In this document: positions 1-10,744 of the stretch, piece by piece
Position numbering within the stretch: position 1 is the stretch's first letter
Layout of the letters: the number at the start of each line of letters is the position of its first letter
Assembly: GCA_022925895.1 (NCBI GenBank)
Contig: JAKSYS010000040.1
Location: 112,277 to 176,276, forward strand
DNA: 64,000 nucleotides
Source: Fragilaria crotonensis
Lineage: Eukaryota > Bacillariophyta > Fragilariophyceae > Fragilariales > Fragilariaceae
Direction of reading: 5' to 3'
Notes under the pieces: generated by a model
What the model was told of the DNA's origin: nothing
What the model saw: only the letters and a program-made list of their open reading frames with translations
Databases searched by the model: none
Program-made: the position numbers and the translations under genes

Positions 1-213
1 GTCTATTTGAAGGCACGGCCGGCAGAGACGGTCTCTGTGACACACAAGCGTTGCAAGGAGATGCTGCCAAATGTTATCGGAGGCACACGTAACGAGTATT
101 TCACAGTTGCCCCATTGTCAGGACTTGATACGAAAATGACGGTGGCCATGATGGAATCAGCGACGCTCGGGATTGATTTCTCAACAATCTTCGACACTAT
201 TGTGGAATGTTAA
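1..213 (+). CDS. 3' end of an unrecognised gene (partial)
   Basis: The frame is open from the first base of the window and stops at 211-213, giving about 70 codons with mixed, protein-like composition (for example HKRCKEMLPN and GGTRNEYFTVAPL). No motif that I can assign is visible. It may be the last exon of a gene that enters from the left, but the length is too short to exclude a chance ORF. The sequence after the stop turns AT-rich and non-coding in character, which fits a gene end. Confidence 0.35.
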   Translation, partial: VYLKARPAETVSVTHKRCKEMLPNVIGGTRNEYFTVAPLSGLDTKMTVAMMESATLGIDFSTIFDTIVEC

Positions 214-1517
214 TTGTTGGGACTTTGGAAGCAAAGGCCCGGTCCCTGTCTCGTAAATCGAAGATGTTGTCAATTTTGTTGCGTAATGAAATAGTTTATA
301 TCATACATTTTGATCCTCAACAGTTCATCTTGAATTGCCCGGAGAGTGATATTGATGTCCTTTTCGTCCTACTCCGTTCGATCAGGAGTGTGAAGTTGGC
401 TGATGACACCACAACGTGGCACGCAACATTGCCATCATCGCCAGCAAGAACGATACCATCTTCTATTGAGACCACAAACGGATTCGAATTCTGCACTCGA
501 GTCACGACCATTACATTACGTCCCAAGATCGATTTTGCCCCAAGCCCCAAATTCTGCCCTGTTAAAAACGTGTTACTCAAAGCCAGTCTACATGTGCATA
601 GAAACAACGAACAATTGTACTTGTACCTACCGCTACTACTACCGTATTTCTCGGAGTTTTGTACCCCACGGATTCCTGTACCCTTTGCCGAAAATCGATG
701 TACATTTTTGACCCACTCGACTCCAAAAAGCGAGCCCTTTTCAGATCCTTTTGCAGAGTAAATTCTGGCATTTCGCTGAAACGTCAGGTCATTTGAATTC
801 TTCGCGCCGAAACCTATCTTTACATGTATAACTTCAATGATCAATTAATAAGTTTAAATCTTCGTTTTCAAGTTTTCACTGGTTTGCGCATTGGTTTTTT
901 TTCCTCTGTGACCTGTACCCTTCGGACATTTTTGATGGACATTTGGGGGGTACAAAATACCGAGAAATACGGGGAGTACTCCCCGAGAATAGCAATCCGT
1001 GGTACTGACAAGAGAAATTTCGAAGGAATCTGAGTTGTGAAATTTATCTTGTTTTTTCTAAAAAGAGGACATCAATTTTACACTGTAAATTACATGAACA
1101 AATTTACAAAAATCTTCGTAAGGTTACGGGTTCCGTACTGTAAACAATAAAAAGAGGATCTCTCTACTGTTCAAAGCATCAGTTGCTCACATCATACGTC
1201 ATATTACTTGACATCTCACAACCAAATATTGAAGCCCACGTCTATGTAGCTACTTCAATGTTCGAACGACAGATCGGCGTTTTGTCACAGATGACCCTGC
1301 AGATGACACATGACACTCCGGAAACCAGTCTCCCAAGAATTCTCCCGTGGATTTCTGTGAGTTCGATGTCTTTTTGTCTGACTCGAGCAGGCCTCGCTCA
1401 TGAACTTTGTTTCAACGGACGGATTAACGGATTGGTGATCCGGAAAAAGGAAATCGATGAGACTACCGGCTACCGGTAGACTAGAGAGTAGAGAGCATGC
1501 ATTAGATTATAGACTAG
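214..1517. other. Intergenic stretch with no convincing gene
   Basis: Only short ORFs without recognisable domains occur here. The one structure seen is an imperfect inverted repeat (642-667 against 947-972). The remainder is AT-rich and apparently unstructured. Confidence 0.5.
642..972. repeat. Imperfect 26-bp inverted repeat pair
   Basis: Bases 642-667 and 947-972 are reverse complements at 24 of 26 positions, with the shared core CCGAGAAATACGG. A short GGGGAGTACTCCCC palindrome follows the right copy at 972-985. The spacing of about 280 bp is compatible with a degenerate miniature inverted-repeat element, but I found no target-site duplication. Confidence 0.45.
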
Positions 1518-2151
1518 GTACCTGGGACATCCGGAATTCCTTCTTATTCTGTTAGTGGGTTACACAGATATACGTAGATGGGAAACTGAAATTTCAACAA
1601 TATGCAAAACTGTATATGTTCATTTTGATGTCGGAAGAGTATTGGCTAGCGTGCGAGCCAGCGTGGCATCGTTGCGAACTTATTTACGAGAAGAAATCTA
1701 ATCGTGAACTTATTTACGAGAAGAAATCTTCTTGTGAACTTATTTACGAGAAGAATTCTTCTCATGAACTTATTCATAAGAAGAAATCTTCTTATGAACT
1801 TATTTAAGAGAAGATTTCATCCTATCAATACACTTTCTCGTAGAAGTCTAACTTAAAAAAGAGAAGGTATCTAATCGCGAACTTATTTACGAGAAGAAAT
1901 CTTCTCATCAACTTATTTAAGAGAAGAAATCTTCTCATCAACTTATTCATGAGTAGGTTTCTAATCGTGGACTTATTTACGAGAAGAAATAGCCTCCGAG
2001 CCTGCCAAGCCCCCATTTGCATTCATGACGCCAGCCAGTATCCATTGACGTTATTTATTAAGCGGTCGTGTGTCACGTGACTCGATTTGACAGCCCAAAA
2101 AAACTCTCGGTAAAGTGAGGTTCAAGAAGGAATTCCGGATGTCCCTGGTAC
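1518..2151. mobile_element. 634-bp terminal-inverted-repeat element (MITE-like)
   Basis: The ends 1518-1545 and 2124-2151 are 28-bp inverted repeats that differ at a single position and share the core GGGACATCCGGAATTCC. Between them lies a 30-bp minisatellite and no transposase. No clear target-site duplication is visible, so the transposon superfamily is undetermined. Non-autonomous DNA transposon is the simplest reading. Confidence 0.6.
1675..1992 (+). repeat. 30-bp minisatellite inside the inverted-repeat element
   Basis: About nine copies of a 30-bp unit with core GAACTTATTTACGAGAAGAA are arranged head to tail. They are interrupted once near 1808-1870, where the unit is degenerate. The period is a multiple of three, and the first copies read as a ten-residue peptide repeat of the form ELIYEKKS within a short ORF (1616-1807). 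I regard that ORF as incidental. Confidence 0.75.
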
Positions 2152-4074
2152 TTGTTCTTGTACAAGCCTCCTCGTGCTCGTACCGTACGAGTACCGTCTA
2201 GCGTCTAGCCCCCGGAACGCAAAGTTTTCTGGACGCTTTCCAGTTTTTATTATACTGTACTTTGAAACTATGAAGCAATTTGTTGTGTAAGGCGCAACAA
2301 GTAGAGAAAACTTTGTCAGAACCGTGGTGGGTGCCATGAGAGCGTATTCCGATTCAGAATACGCAAGCGTCCCTTAAGAAAGCCGGAAGTGCATTCTACA
2401 TCTTTTCTGAGCACTTCGAGCCAACCCCAGAAACGAATCTCATTCCAACAGGTGGTTGTCTTGATGGGGGGAACCGTTGTTGGACGGGAAATATATCTGT
2501 TGTCAACTTACAACCACCCACCGCAATACCGCTGCCTAGCAATGTCACCTTAGTCAGCCGTTGTATTCATAGAGATCAAATTCAAGGTCATCTAGCATCT
2601 TACCTTTATGCAATCGTTGTATGAAGGAAGGATCTAAGATGGCTAAGATCCTATTTTTCCATCGTGCAGGGTGCCCAGTAGACAGCATTGCCAATATTCG
2701 GCATCGGTGGTTTGTCGTGCTGTACGTTGACTTGAAACCTAGTAGCTGTGGCGGATTGCCTATTGTCTATGCTTCTCGTTTGGAATGCATTCAAGAAGAA
2801 TGACACGGCTGGGTGGCGTCAGTACTTGACCCACCTGTACCTGGTAATCATGCATCAGAGTACTCGTCCATCTGCTGCTGAGCTTCATTTGCACAAGATA
2901 GAGTCAGAACATATCTCTAGTAGGTGTACACAGTAGTGCTGCCAAACTCAAGAAATTTGTGGAGGAACCTTTGCATGCTTGCTTGGCTTGTGCAGGTCCA
3001 CTCAGACAGCAGCAGATCATTCAGAGTCGCCACAAGGAGAGGAAGGAACGGAATCAGCGTCGCTGGAACTCCGTAGCAGTTGGCAGCCAGAACCCTGCTT
3101 CCAAACAAGTTCGGAAATCTTCTGTGTCGTTGAGTGCTGTAACAAGCTCAACATAGTAGGTATGGGGCACTCGGAGTCATCTGCGGGACTTGCAAAATTT
3201 GAGATGATAGTTAGTATACCAGTGCAACATGTACTATGGGGGAGGAGTGAGTTGACAAGAGGTACTACCATTGACTGACTTGGTCCATATCATTGCTCCA
3301 GAGAATTACCTCATCATCTCATTGGCTTGTGGCTTTTGCGCCTATTAGTGATGCGCCCTTTTCTGGGCGGGAGATGAACAAGCAACTGGTCATGATTGCC
3401 TTGACCATACGGTCAACAAAATCAACAGCATTGTTGGTGGCATCATTATCGTCACTGCTGGTCTGATGTGGTGCCATTGTTGCTCTCCTCCACACAACCC
3501 TGCTCTGAATGCAACAACAATATGTCATCAAAACCATAAGTGGAGATAGGAGAATTCATGATGTCTTCAGAAGCAGCAATTCAAAGTGATAATGAGATAC
3601 CTCCACTTTTAGTGCAGTCTTTCTTCACAAAGGACTTCACATTAATTGTTTATAGGTATAGATTTGATGTAATGCATTTGAGTTCAAGTTTCGATGTGAC
3701 AGGGATGGCCTCGGCCGGCGGCAGATAACTGTTGAAAGATTGTCAGCAGGAAAATGATGAAATTCCCTTCTTAAATGGTTTCCACGTGGAGCTAAATTGT
3801 ATACTCCGGTCATAAGTACGAATTGCGTGTAGCATGATGACGTCAAAAGACTGACAGTTCATCGAATTGTTGCCCCTCGCCCCTGGGCGCACCCTGCACC
3901 CCTCTGACAACTCGAAAATTCCGAAAACGTGCTCACGACATCGTCAGTCGACAGCCATCACTCATTTATTCTTCGGCTTCTTCAACTGCCATTCCACTCC
4001 GGATCCACTCATCCGAGTGAACAGCATCTGTCCGTCCTTCATTTACAATCCTGATCCTGATCCCCTTGTGAACC
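2152..4074. other. Intergenic stretch, possible gene or transposon debris
   Basis: There are several ORFs of 60-100 codons on both strands (for example around 2621-2936 and 3319-3537), but none has a recognisable domain or a consistent frame. GTAC-rich dyads occur near 2150-2210. The last 200 bases before 4075 should hold the promoter and 5' leader of the next gene; no specific element is evident. Confidence 0.4.
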
Positions 4075-4554
4075 ATGACGAAGCTTTCGATTATTCTCGT
4101 ATCGCTGCTCTTCTCCGCAACTGTCGGTTTCCAAGTGCTTTCCCCACAACAACAACAACGTCATCGTGTTGTCATTCCTGAGACAAGAAATCTTGTCCTT
4201 TGCGCCGTCAAGACTGAAGACAATGAGATGACCAGATCCGTACCATTCTTTGCGACATTGGAGGGCGAGAACAAGAGCAGTAGCACCAATACCTCACCAC
4301 CTGCCGCCAAAACTGCAAAATCACTACAAGAGAAAATGGCCAATTGGGAAGCTTCGGAAGAAGAAATCAAGGCAGCCACCCTTGGAGGTATGAGTCCCGG
4401 CGGCTTGGGCGGTCGAAAGGGGAATGATGGCTTTGATGTTGGTTTGTACATTGCCTTTCCGTTCATGATTTTGGGCTCGTTGCTGTTTGCCTTCTTTCCT
4501 TTCATCATGGACAAGATTGATGTGTCAAGTGTAGGACCGCCTCCAATGATGTAG
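4075..4554 (+). CDS. Plastid-type small membrane protein, unknown function
   Basis: This is a 159-residue protein. It starts with a hydrophobic signal peptide (residues 3-17), and the predicted cleavage context SATVG-FQVL places Phe at +1. That is the diatom 'ASAFAP'-type signature of import through the four plastid membranes, followed by a basic, Gln-rich transit region. The middle is hydrophilic and disordered. One transmembrane segment lies near residues 122-143 (IAFPFMILGSLLFAFFPF), preceded by a Gly-rich stretch. A thylakoid or inner-envelope protein is a plausible inference, but I do not recognise the family. An AATAAA lies at 4641-4646 past the stop. The next gene converges on it from the other strand, with about 160 bp between stops. 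Confidence 0.75.
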   Translation: MTKLSIILVSLLFSATVGFQVLSPQQQQRHRVVIPETRNLVLCAVKTEDNEMTRSVPFFATLEGENKSSSTNTSPPAAKTAKSLQEKMANWEASEEEIKAATLGGMSPGGLGGRKGNDGFDVGLYIAFPFMILGSLLFAFFPFIMDKIDVSSVGPPPMM

Positions 4555-4716
4555 ACGAAGCTGAGCCGAGAACATTACTTGGTTCCCCTGTCAATTCAGA
4601 AAGCCTTGCACTGCTTGTAAGAAAGGATTCAAAAAGGTCTAATAAACTAAAAATATTTGTGTTCGAAATCCTTCTTAAGTTTAGACGACTGGGGAACAGG
4701 TCTGTAGAGGCTTATT

Positions 4717-6012
4717 TCAAACGAAAGCAAAGAGACCCAAAATGAAAGCCTCGTATGCCATAATCATGAGATGCCAACGTAAATCCAGGCTGGCCGATTT
4801 GGCGGGGCCATGAAACAATCGGAAGACGAAGACAATAAGGCCACCTCCGAGACTTGTAGATTTCCAGAACATGCGTGTCTTGACCAAACCAGAGCCATCC
4901 GAACCATACTGAATCAAAAAGGAAGAGGTAAACTTGTAGATTGCAAGGCAGAGAATCATGAGGGCGCAAAGTTGCGAGATGATCTTATCGCCAATGTAAA
5001 ACGGGGCATCGATTCCGTGCTCCGCAGCTTCAACGCTCCCTTCAGGAGGGGAATGCAGAAACGCTCCAGTCCATTCGAGATAAATGTCATCGCGAGGGAT
5101 GAAGGGAATGACTTGACCGGAAAACAACAAATCACGACCCGCAATCAAGGTCATGACACCACACCCGACGAACATGACCGTGCGAGCCACAATACGACTC
5201 ACAACACTCCTTTCGTTCTTGCCACTAGGCAAAAGGACAGCAGGTCCTCGCGTCGTGGTTTTTTGCAGAGAGAGGTAAGTCATCATAACGAGCGACTCGA
5301 TACCCAATAGTGTCATAATGAGCATGGGCATTGCTGAAGCTCCAGCGACCTGGAAGTCCTCAAGGTAGTAAGCATATAGCGAGACGATAGCGGTATTCAC
5401 AACAACGGACGACGCTAGAAGAGGGCGGAAATGGCCTCGCTTCCATTGTGCCCCATTTGGGTGAAACAAAAGAGGCATGAGCTTGTGGAGATGAACAGCG
5501 ATAGTTCCTGCCCCCAGCAACTTGCGTACGAAGAAACCACCCATGTTGTTTTCATCCGTCGTAATTGCCTGAACTGCACTCACTCCACCCTGTGTGGACT
5601 TCCAACCCTTAGAGTCGTCGAACCACTGTGTCGACTTGGTAAACTCCTGCAAGTGCAAGTGGACGCGCAAACAGATTTTGCATGTTAGAAGAACTGGCAA
5701 AATGCAGATTGAAATGGGTTGGCTGCATGAAATCGCAGCAGCATTCATTATTCATCACGAACTTACAAGATAAGCATCGTCGATTGCTCCGAGGAATGGC
5801 TTTCCAGTCGCAAGGAGATCTCTCAGACCCAAAACCCAGACAACGCCAGAGCAAATGAGAATTGTAAACACCAAAGCGAGAGGTGGAAGATGATCCTCAA
5901 GCACCACCTCCTTCGTCACAACCGGTGATTTTGCCATTGCGCCATTCGTCAATGCAGATGCGACGGCAGCACTCTTGCTGCTCTTCTTCTCTCTGCGCTG
6001 TTTCGCTGCCAT
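4717..6012 (-). CDS. Polytopic membrane protein with internal duplication
   Basis: There are two exons on the - strand: 6012-5767 (82 codons, starting MAAKQRREKK) and 5646-4717, joined across a 120-nt GT-AG intron (5647-5766, phase 0, donor GTAAGT). The product is 391 residues. A basic Lys/Arg-rich N-terminus is followed by about seven hydrophobic segments (near residues 44-62, 124-144, 157-175, 184-206, 232-252, 300-325 and 348-391). Two segments of the chain resemble each other: RDLLATG...DDAYLEFT at 64-85 and RDLLFSG...DDIYLEWT at 253-275. Each directly follows a transmembrane helix. This suggests a duplicated half-module around an RDLL motif. I do not recognise the family and assign no transport or enzymatic role. 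The bHLH-PAS gene starts about 1 kb away in the opposite direction. Confidence 0.8.
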
Positions 6013-7071
6013 GATGGTATTGTTGAAATGCTGAATGTAGTTTAGACGTAAATTGTAAATAGGTATTAATTTTAATTGTTTCGTCCGTCTGTCAAAAGGC
6101 AATTGATTGTCTGCGGTCAATCGAGAAGAAGGAGATAGAACATGTAAAAATATAGATATAATGGCGATGGGAGGCCAATTCAAAACCAATGATGATGAGT
6201 TTTAAGTTTAAACGTATTTAGATGCCCGTACTTGTCGTACCAGCAGCAGAGATAGGATCCGTTTGGCCGTTATTTTCGAGTTCCCTCAGTCCTTTTGTGG
6301 GATCGATGATGTCTGTTCTCGGTGAGATCACACCCGTAATGACGGATAAACTGACAAGGTTGATGATGTCTGTTCTCAGCAGTCAATTCAATCGCACACT
6401 CACAATGCCGGAGAAACTGACAGTGGAAAGTGCTGACGTACCCCCAATTGTGCACTGCCGCACTTGAACTTTGAATCCCCGCGCCGGCAACCCCTGCTGC
6501 GACATGGACCATTCGAGGACAAGGGTGGAAGCGACGTGGGTAATTCGAGTGGAGGCGAATACGTCAAGACCTCGAATTCGACGTCAGCATTGCCTCTATG
6601 CATACGTGGATCGAATGGAACAAACCAAACCAAGCCAAAAACAAAAACACCAGGTTGTCGCCAGTAAGACTTCAATCACGGAGCCACGCCATTGAATTCA
6701 TCAACCACACGAGAACATCAACATCATTTGATCAAGTTGCCATCTTGCTGGAAGAAGAAGTAGAACGCACAAGAAAGAGAGAACGCGCAAAGCAACCGAT
6801 AACAACGAGAACGCATCAAAGGCATTCGTATTTTTTTCAACCCTAATCCAGGTCAGTGCCGCGTGTGTTATGGGGATATGATGAAAATTGCCCCAATTGC
6901 CTAGGTCGGGATCGTCTTGTGTGCTTCGGCGTAAATAAATTACTAAAAACGAAAACAAATCGTTCTGATGGAGTCGGTGTCAGTTTTGTTTTTTGGGATG
7001 ACCTACGTTCAATACCATTCATCTCTAACAACACTGCATTTCACCTGTTTCAGACCAAGACGACAGCACAA
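6013..7071. other. Divergent intergenic region with possible 5' UTR intron
   Basis: This 1.06-kb region separates two divergent genes and should contain both promoters. A GATGATGTCTGTTCTC motif occurs twice (near 6306 and 6363). A plausible intron in the leader of the downstream gene runs from a CAG|GTCAGT donor at 6852 to a CTGTTTCAG acceptor ending at 7053. ORFs in the region have no recognisable domains. Confidence 0.4.
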
Positions 7072-8563
7072 ATGGAGAAAGATTCAACTCAGATCACCCC
7101 GCGCAGACGAGGAGGGGATGCCGTTCCTCCTTTTTCCAGGAAGGACAGTACAGGAAGTGGAGGCAGTGGAAACAACTCTGATAATTCTGCGGTTTGCAGC
7201 ATTGGATACAACTCCTTCGGGTTCAACTTTGATGCGGAAGAAGGCATGATCACCGCAACTGAAGAACAGCAGGATTCTCAAGCTGCAGACAATGCAGTTG
7301 CGAATCTTGCATCAATAGCCTCGGAAGCACAAGGTAAGCCCGTGCAGCGAATTAGGGTCTTGCTCGGGTTCGATTACATCTCTGATTTTCTCACCATGTT
7401 TCATCACAGCGATTTCGTCTACTACTCACAGTTCTACAAGTGGTGCCAGTGGATCAACGGCGAATACAGCTGCAGTTGTCTCTCTTTCCTCCATGGAAGA
7501 GAGCCGGCATCGACCTTCCACAGAGGAGAGCCGACATCGACCGTCGAAGAAACAGAAGGTGGTCGAACTCGACGATGAGAAGCGTGAAGAAAGAAATGCT
7601 CGTGAAAAGGAGCGCTCCTTTCGCATTTCTAAGCAAATTAACGAGCTGCGAAACTTGCTCTCTGCTGGGGGCGTTATTGTTCCGAAGGGAACGAAGTCAT
7701 CTGTGCTAACAGAAGCAGCCAACTACATCCGAATGTTGCAACAACATCAATATAGATCGGAGATCGATCGACACCAGTTGGTGCAGCAAATGCAAATGAT
7801 TGGCAATGGGTCGCTTGGACCTCAAGCTGCGCAAGCAATTCGACACGTTGCCGCTCAAAATGGTGTCTGGTCACTTGGGAACTTTGGGGGCGTTCCACCC
7901 AAGTCGGCTCTAACTGGGTTCCAAACGGGGGGTGTGGTCGCAGACTCAGTGACGAGCGGACGCTCAGCGGAGAATCTAGAAATTGCGCCTGTTCAGACCC
8001 GCCTTAAAGAGCATGAGTACAGATGCATCTTTAACTCATGTTCTGTTGGAATTGTAAGTTGTGCGAACGTGAATTTGATTCGTCAGCTCGTGCAAATGCT
8101 GCAAGGCACTTTCGCTCACTTATGTCGTCGTCAACAGGCAATAGCATCGATGGGTGGTGCGTTCATTGATTGCAATCATCTTTTCTGCCAGCTTTCCAAC
8201 TATACCAAACAAGAAGTATGTTCGATGACGGTTTTCAATCTCACGAGCCGAGTAGACCTGCAGCACGCGTTTGACCTTATCAGCAAGATGATCTCTCCTC
8301 CTTTAGAAGGTCAAGCCAGCCCTCGACCATGTGTTCTTCGTGGTTCGCTGAAGAATAGACAAGATCTTGGTCTGAGTGTAGCATTAGTCAAGGGAGATGA
8401 TGGGATTTCGAAGTGCTTCTGTGTCACTCTCATCAAGAATCCTGCATCTCCATTTGATACCTCAACACCCGTTCCAGCCACCGCAGACATGATTCTCGGA
8501 ACGACGCCTCCCGCCAAGGAGCTCAGGAGTTTGAATTCATCACCGGCATATACCACTGGTTGA
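7072..8563 (+). CDS. bHLH-PAS transcription factor
   Basis: Three exons (7072-7333, 7410-8053, 8138-8563) give a 443-residue protein. The introns are 76 nt (phase 1) and 84 nt (phase 0), both GT-AG. After a Ser/Gly-rich N-terminus and a duplicated EESRHRPS octapeptide with a basic KKQK patch, residues about 144-200 form a basic helix-loop-helix domain (basic ERNAREKERSFRIS; helix 2 KSSVLTEAANYIRML). A PAS domain follows at about 291-360; splicing out the second intron creates the typical core NSCSVGIAIASMGGAFIDCN. Diatoms have a small set of single-PAS bHLH regulators, among them the diel regulator RITMO1. This gene belongs to that type, but which member it is cannot be decided here. It would act in the nucleus as a dimer. 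The second intron has no stop in frame, so retention would insert 28 residues into the PAS domain. Confidence 0.88.
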
Positions 8564-9112
8564 GCGGAAGATTGCTACTCCCACCAACGCTCCCCATGCA
8601 ACATCTGAGGCGGGCGTCTTTCGCAGGCGCTTCGAGGGCCAATTACGCTACGCAGTAACTGTTACCGTTCGCTTGCACAACATGATCATCATTTCGATAT
8701 TATACTCGATTGATTCTAAGATTGACCGTGTCAGGTACACGTCGTCGCATCAATGTTTCTTTCACTGGAAGTCCGTGCCCTCTTGGCATCACCAACAAAT
8801 CCGGGGTTCTTCCAAGTGCTTCAAGCCAAATCGTTTCCTTTCCACTTCCGTTGAATAAGTCAAAGATACCACCATATTCCGAAATGCTAGTTGCGTGAAA
8901 ACGTAAGGGTTTCGGGCGATTAAATTTACTTATAGCTTTCTGTTCTCATGTGACATCCGTCCTCTCGACTATTCAGACGCTGACACCTCCTAGATCCGAC
9001 TAGTCCACGATTTGGGGATAGCACTCAAGGTCCGAGTCTATCATGAGGCGCAAAAAGGGTATTCAGTATAACCTTCCGAAACCAGAGCACTCCCGCGATT
9101 ACAGTTTGAATG
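8564..9112. other. Convergent intergenic region
   Basis: This stretch lies between two genes that end toward each other. It should contain both 3' UTRs. Only short ORFs without domains are present. Confidence 0.5.
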
Positions 9113-10744
9113 CTATCTGGCGCTTGTGGAGTCAAGCTGTGGCCCTACCGGTAGATCCTCGTCACCATGGCTCTCAACGGCTGTGACAATTGAACTATAG
9201 TCCGCTCCCATGTACGCCGTAATCGTCTTGAGTCGCCCATTGAGGAAGTGCTCCTCCAATTTCAGATTGCCTCGATAACCAGCTGCAAGTGCACACCTGC
9301 CCAGTGATGCCTTGGAGGTGTTGCGTGGCATGTCATAAATGACCAGGTGAGTTTTCGTAGCCGCCGCTGCAACCTTGAGCAAATCGACGCCATTCCAGTA
9401 ATCACTTTCATCAGCCTTTTGATTGAAATTGTGTTTGGCGTACTTCGACGAGGTCTTGCTATTATTGGAACTGCCGAAAGTGTCGAAGAAATCATCACCG
9501 ACTGTATTTCTAGTCGCCGACGACTCTTTATCTGGAACACACGCAGCCGCATTAACAGCATCATGTGGATTATGATGGGGCCCGAGCTTGATCTTCATGT
9601 GCTTCTCCAGACAATATCCATTCTTTCCGACTGAGTTGTAATCCACCCCGCCCCACGGTGGGTCCATGAATACAGCGTCTATTCGATGTGGAAGCATGCC
9701 TAATCCCCCAATAAAGAAGCCCGCACAAACTTCAGTCTCAACGTTGGGTAAATTTGTGGCATTCTTCAAGTCTTCCAAGCAGAGCACACCGTCATGATAA
9801 CAGTGTTGGAGCAAAAACAGTGAGGAACACTCCACAAAAATAAGTTTTTCTTGTGGAATTTCATACAAGCATGCATTATAGGCGGCCTTTCTCAATTTGG
9901 ACCGATCAATGTCGGCACACACAATGAGTGAAATTTGTTTCTGTTTGCCAAACGCAATGGCATTTCCTCCGCACCCACAAAATGCATCCATGAGGATGAA
10001 TCCTTCATTCGGTGGCGCCAAACTGGCAACGCGCTGTGCGACATGATTGGCAATCACTTCGGGCGTGACACTGTACCAGCCCTCGGGATCGAGCTGAATT
10101 CCCATATCAAATTTCCAAAAGAGACGCCGACGCTGAGCCCAATACTTGTCATGGACCAGTGCGGGTATGGGATTGCGACTGACATTGTCAATCACGTCAA
10201 AGTCCGGCATGAACTGCTGTGAAGGTGTGCGAACGACGGCATGGCGAGGGGCGCGTACGACTGCGACTTGAGGAGGGTTGGTGGGCGAAGTGGTTGATGT
10301 CGGTGTTTCAAAGTGATACGGTGCCACTGGAAGATTTGGATGAGGCAAGTGCATTTGTCCTGACGGTCCTTCATCGTCAGATCCGTCGTAGTGGTGATTC
10401 TTGGATAAACAATCATAGAGATTAACTCGATTGCAAATGACCGTCATAGGGGCAGGGACCTTGTCCTTCTTTGGTGATTTCGATCGCGCGTTGGCGCGTT
10501 TGGGCGACATGCTGCATGGTTGCGGTGCAGGTTTCCTGGAGTGGTCAGCATCGTGGTTGGCAAAGCCTTGATTCCATGCATGGTTTCGGTTCATCATCGG
10601 GCTGACAGTGTTATTGTTGCGATGAGGTGATCGATTCTTACGGTAATTGTCCGAAGGTGCGCCACGGTTGGCGGCTCCTGGGTTACGAGGCTGTCGAGTG
10701 TCGGGGGCGTCGTTTGTGCTGTTGTGTTTATGATTGGAAGGCAT
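9113..10744 (-). CDS. TGS1: Trimethylguanosine synthase-type RNA cap methyltransferase
   Basis: This is a single-exon gene of 543 residues. The first ~190 residues are disordered and rich in Asn, Arg, Ser and Pro. The catalytic part begins with KYWAQRRRLFWKFDMGIQLD, followed by EGWYSVTPE, the signature of the TGS1 family. The SAM-binding motif I is DAFCGCGGNAIAF (about 253-265), and the catalytic motif IV is DPPWGGVDY (about 361-369), where the Trp stacks on m7G in known members. The family converts the m7G caps of snRNAs and snoRNAs to 2,2,7-trimethylguanosine in the nucleus and Cajal-type bodies. An acidic, Asn/Ser-rich insertion follows motif IV (about residues 400-435). The start is the first Met of the frame, and the upstream sequence is non-coding in character. 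Confidence 0.92.
   Translation of the reverse strand: MPSNHKHNSTNDAPDTRQPRNPGAANRGAPSDNYRKNRSPHRNNNTVSPMMNRNHAWNQGFANHDADHSRKPAPQPCSMSPKRANARSKSPKKDKVPAPMTVICNRVNLYDCLSKNHHYDGSDDEGPSGQMHLPHPNLPVAPYHFETPTSTTSPTNPPQVAVVRAPRHAVVRTPSQQFMPDFDVIDNVSRNPIPALVHDKYWAQRRRLFWKFDMGIQLDPEGWYSVTPEVIANHVAQRVASLAPPNEGFILMDAFCGCGGNAIAFGKQKQISLIVCADIDRSKLRKAAYNACLYEIPQEKLIFVECSSLFLLQHCYHDGVLCLEDLKNATNLPNVETEVCAGFFIGGLGMLPHRIDAVFMDPPWGGVDYNSVGKNGYCLEKHMKIKLGPHHNPHDAVNAAACVPDKESSATRNTVGDDFFDTFGSSNNSKTSSKYAKHNFNQKADESDYWNGVDLLKVAAAATKTHLVIYDMPRNTSKASLGRCALAAGYRGNLKLEEHFLNGRLKTITAYMGADYSSIVTAVESHGDEDLPVGPQLDSTSAR

Noticed and set aside
1616-1807. 63-codon ORF through the minisatellite as a gene
   Set aside because: The peptide merely reflects the 30-bp repeat, which is not kept open beyond 1807, and no domain is visible.
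4810-5310. 166-codon + strand ORF
   Set aside because: It is antisense to the polytopic membrane protein, which has a clear transmembrane pattern and a canonical intron; the + frame has no domain.
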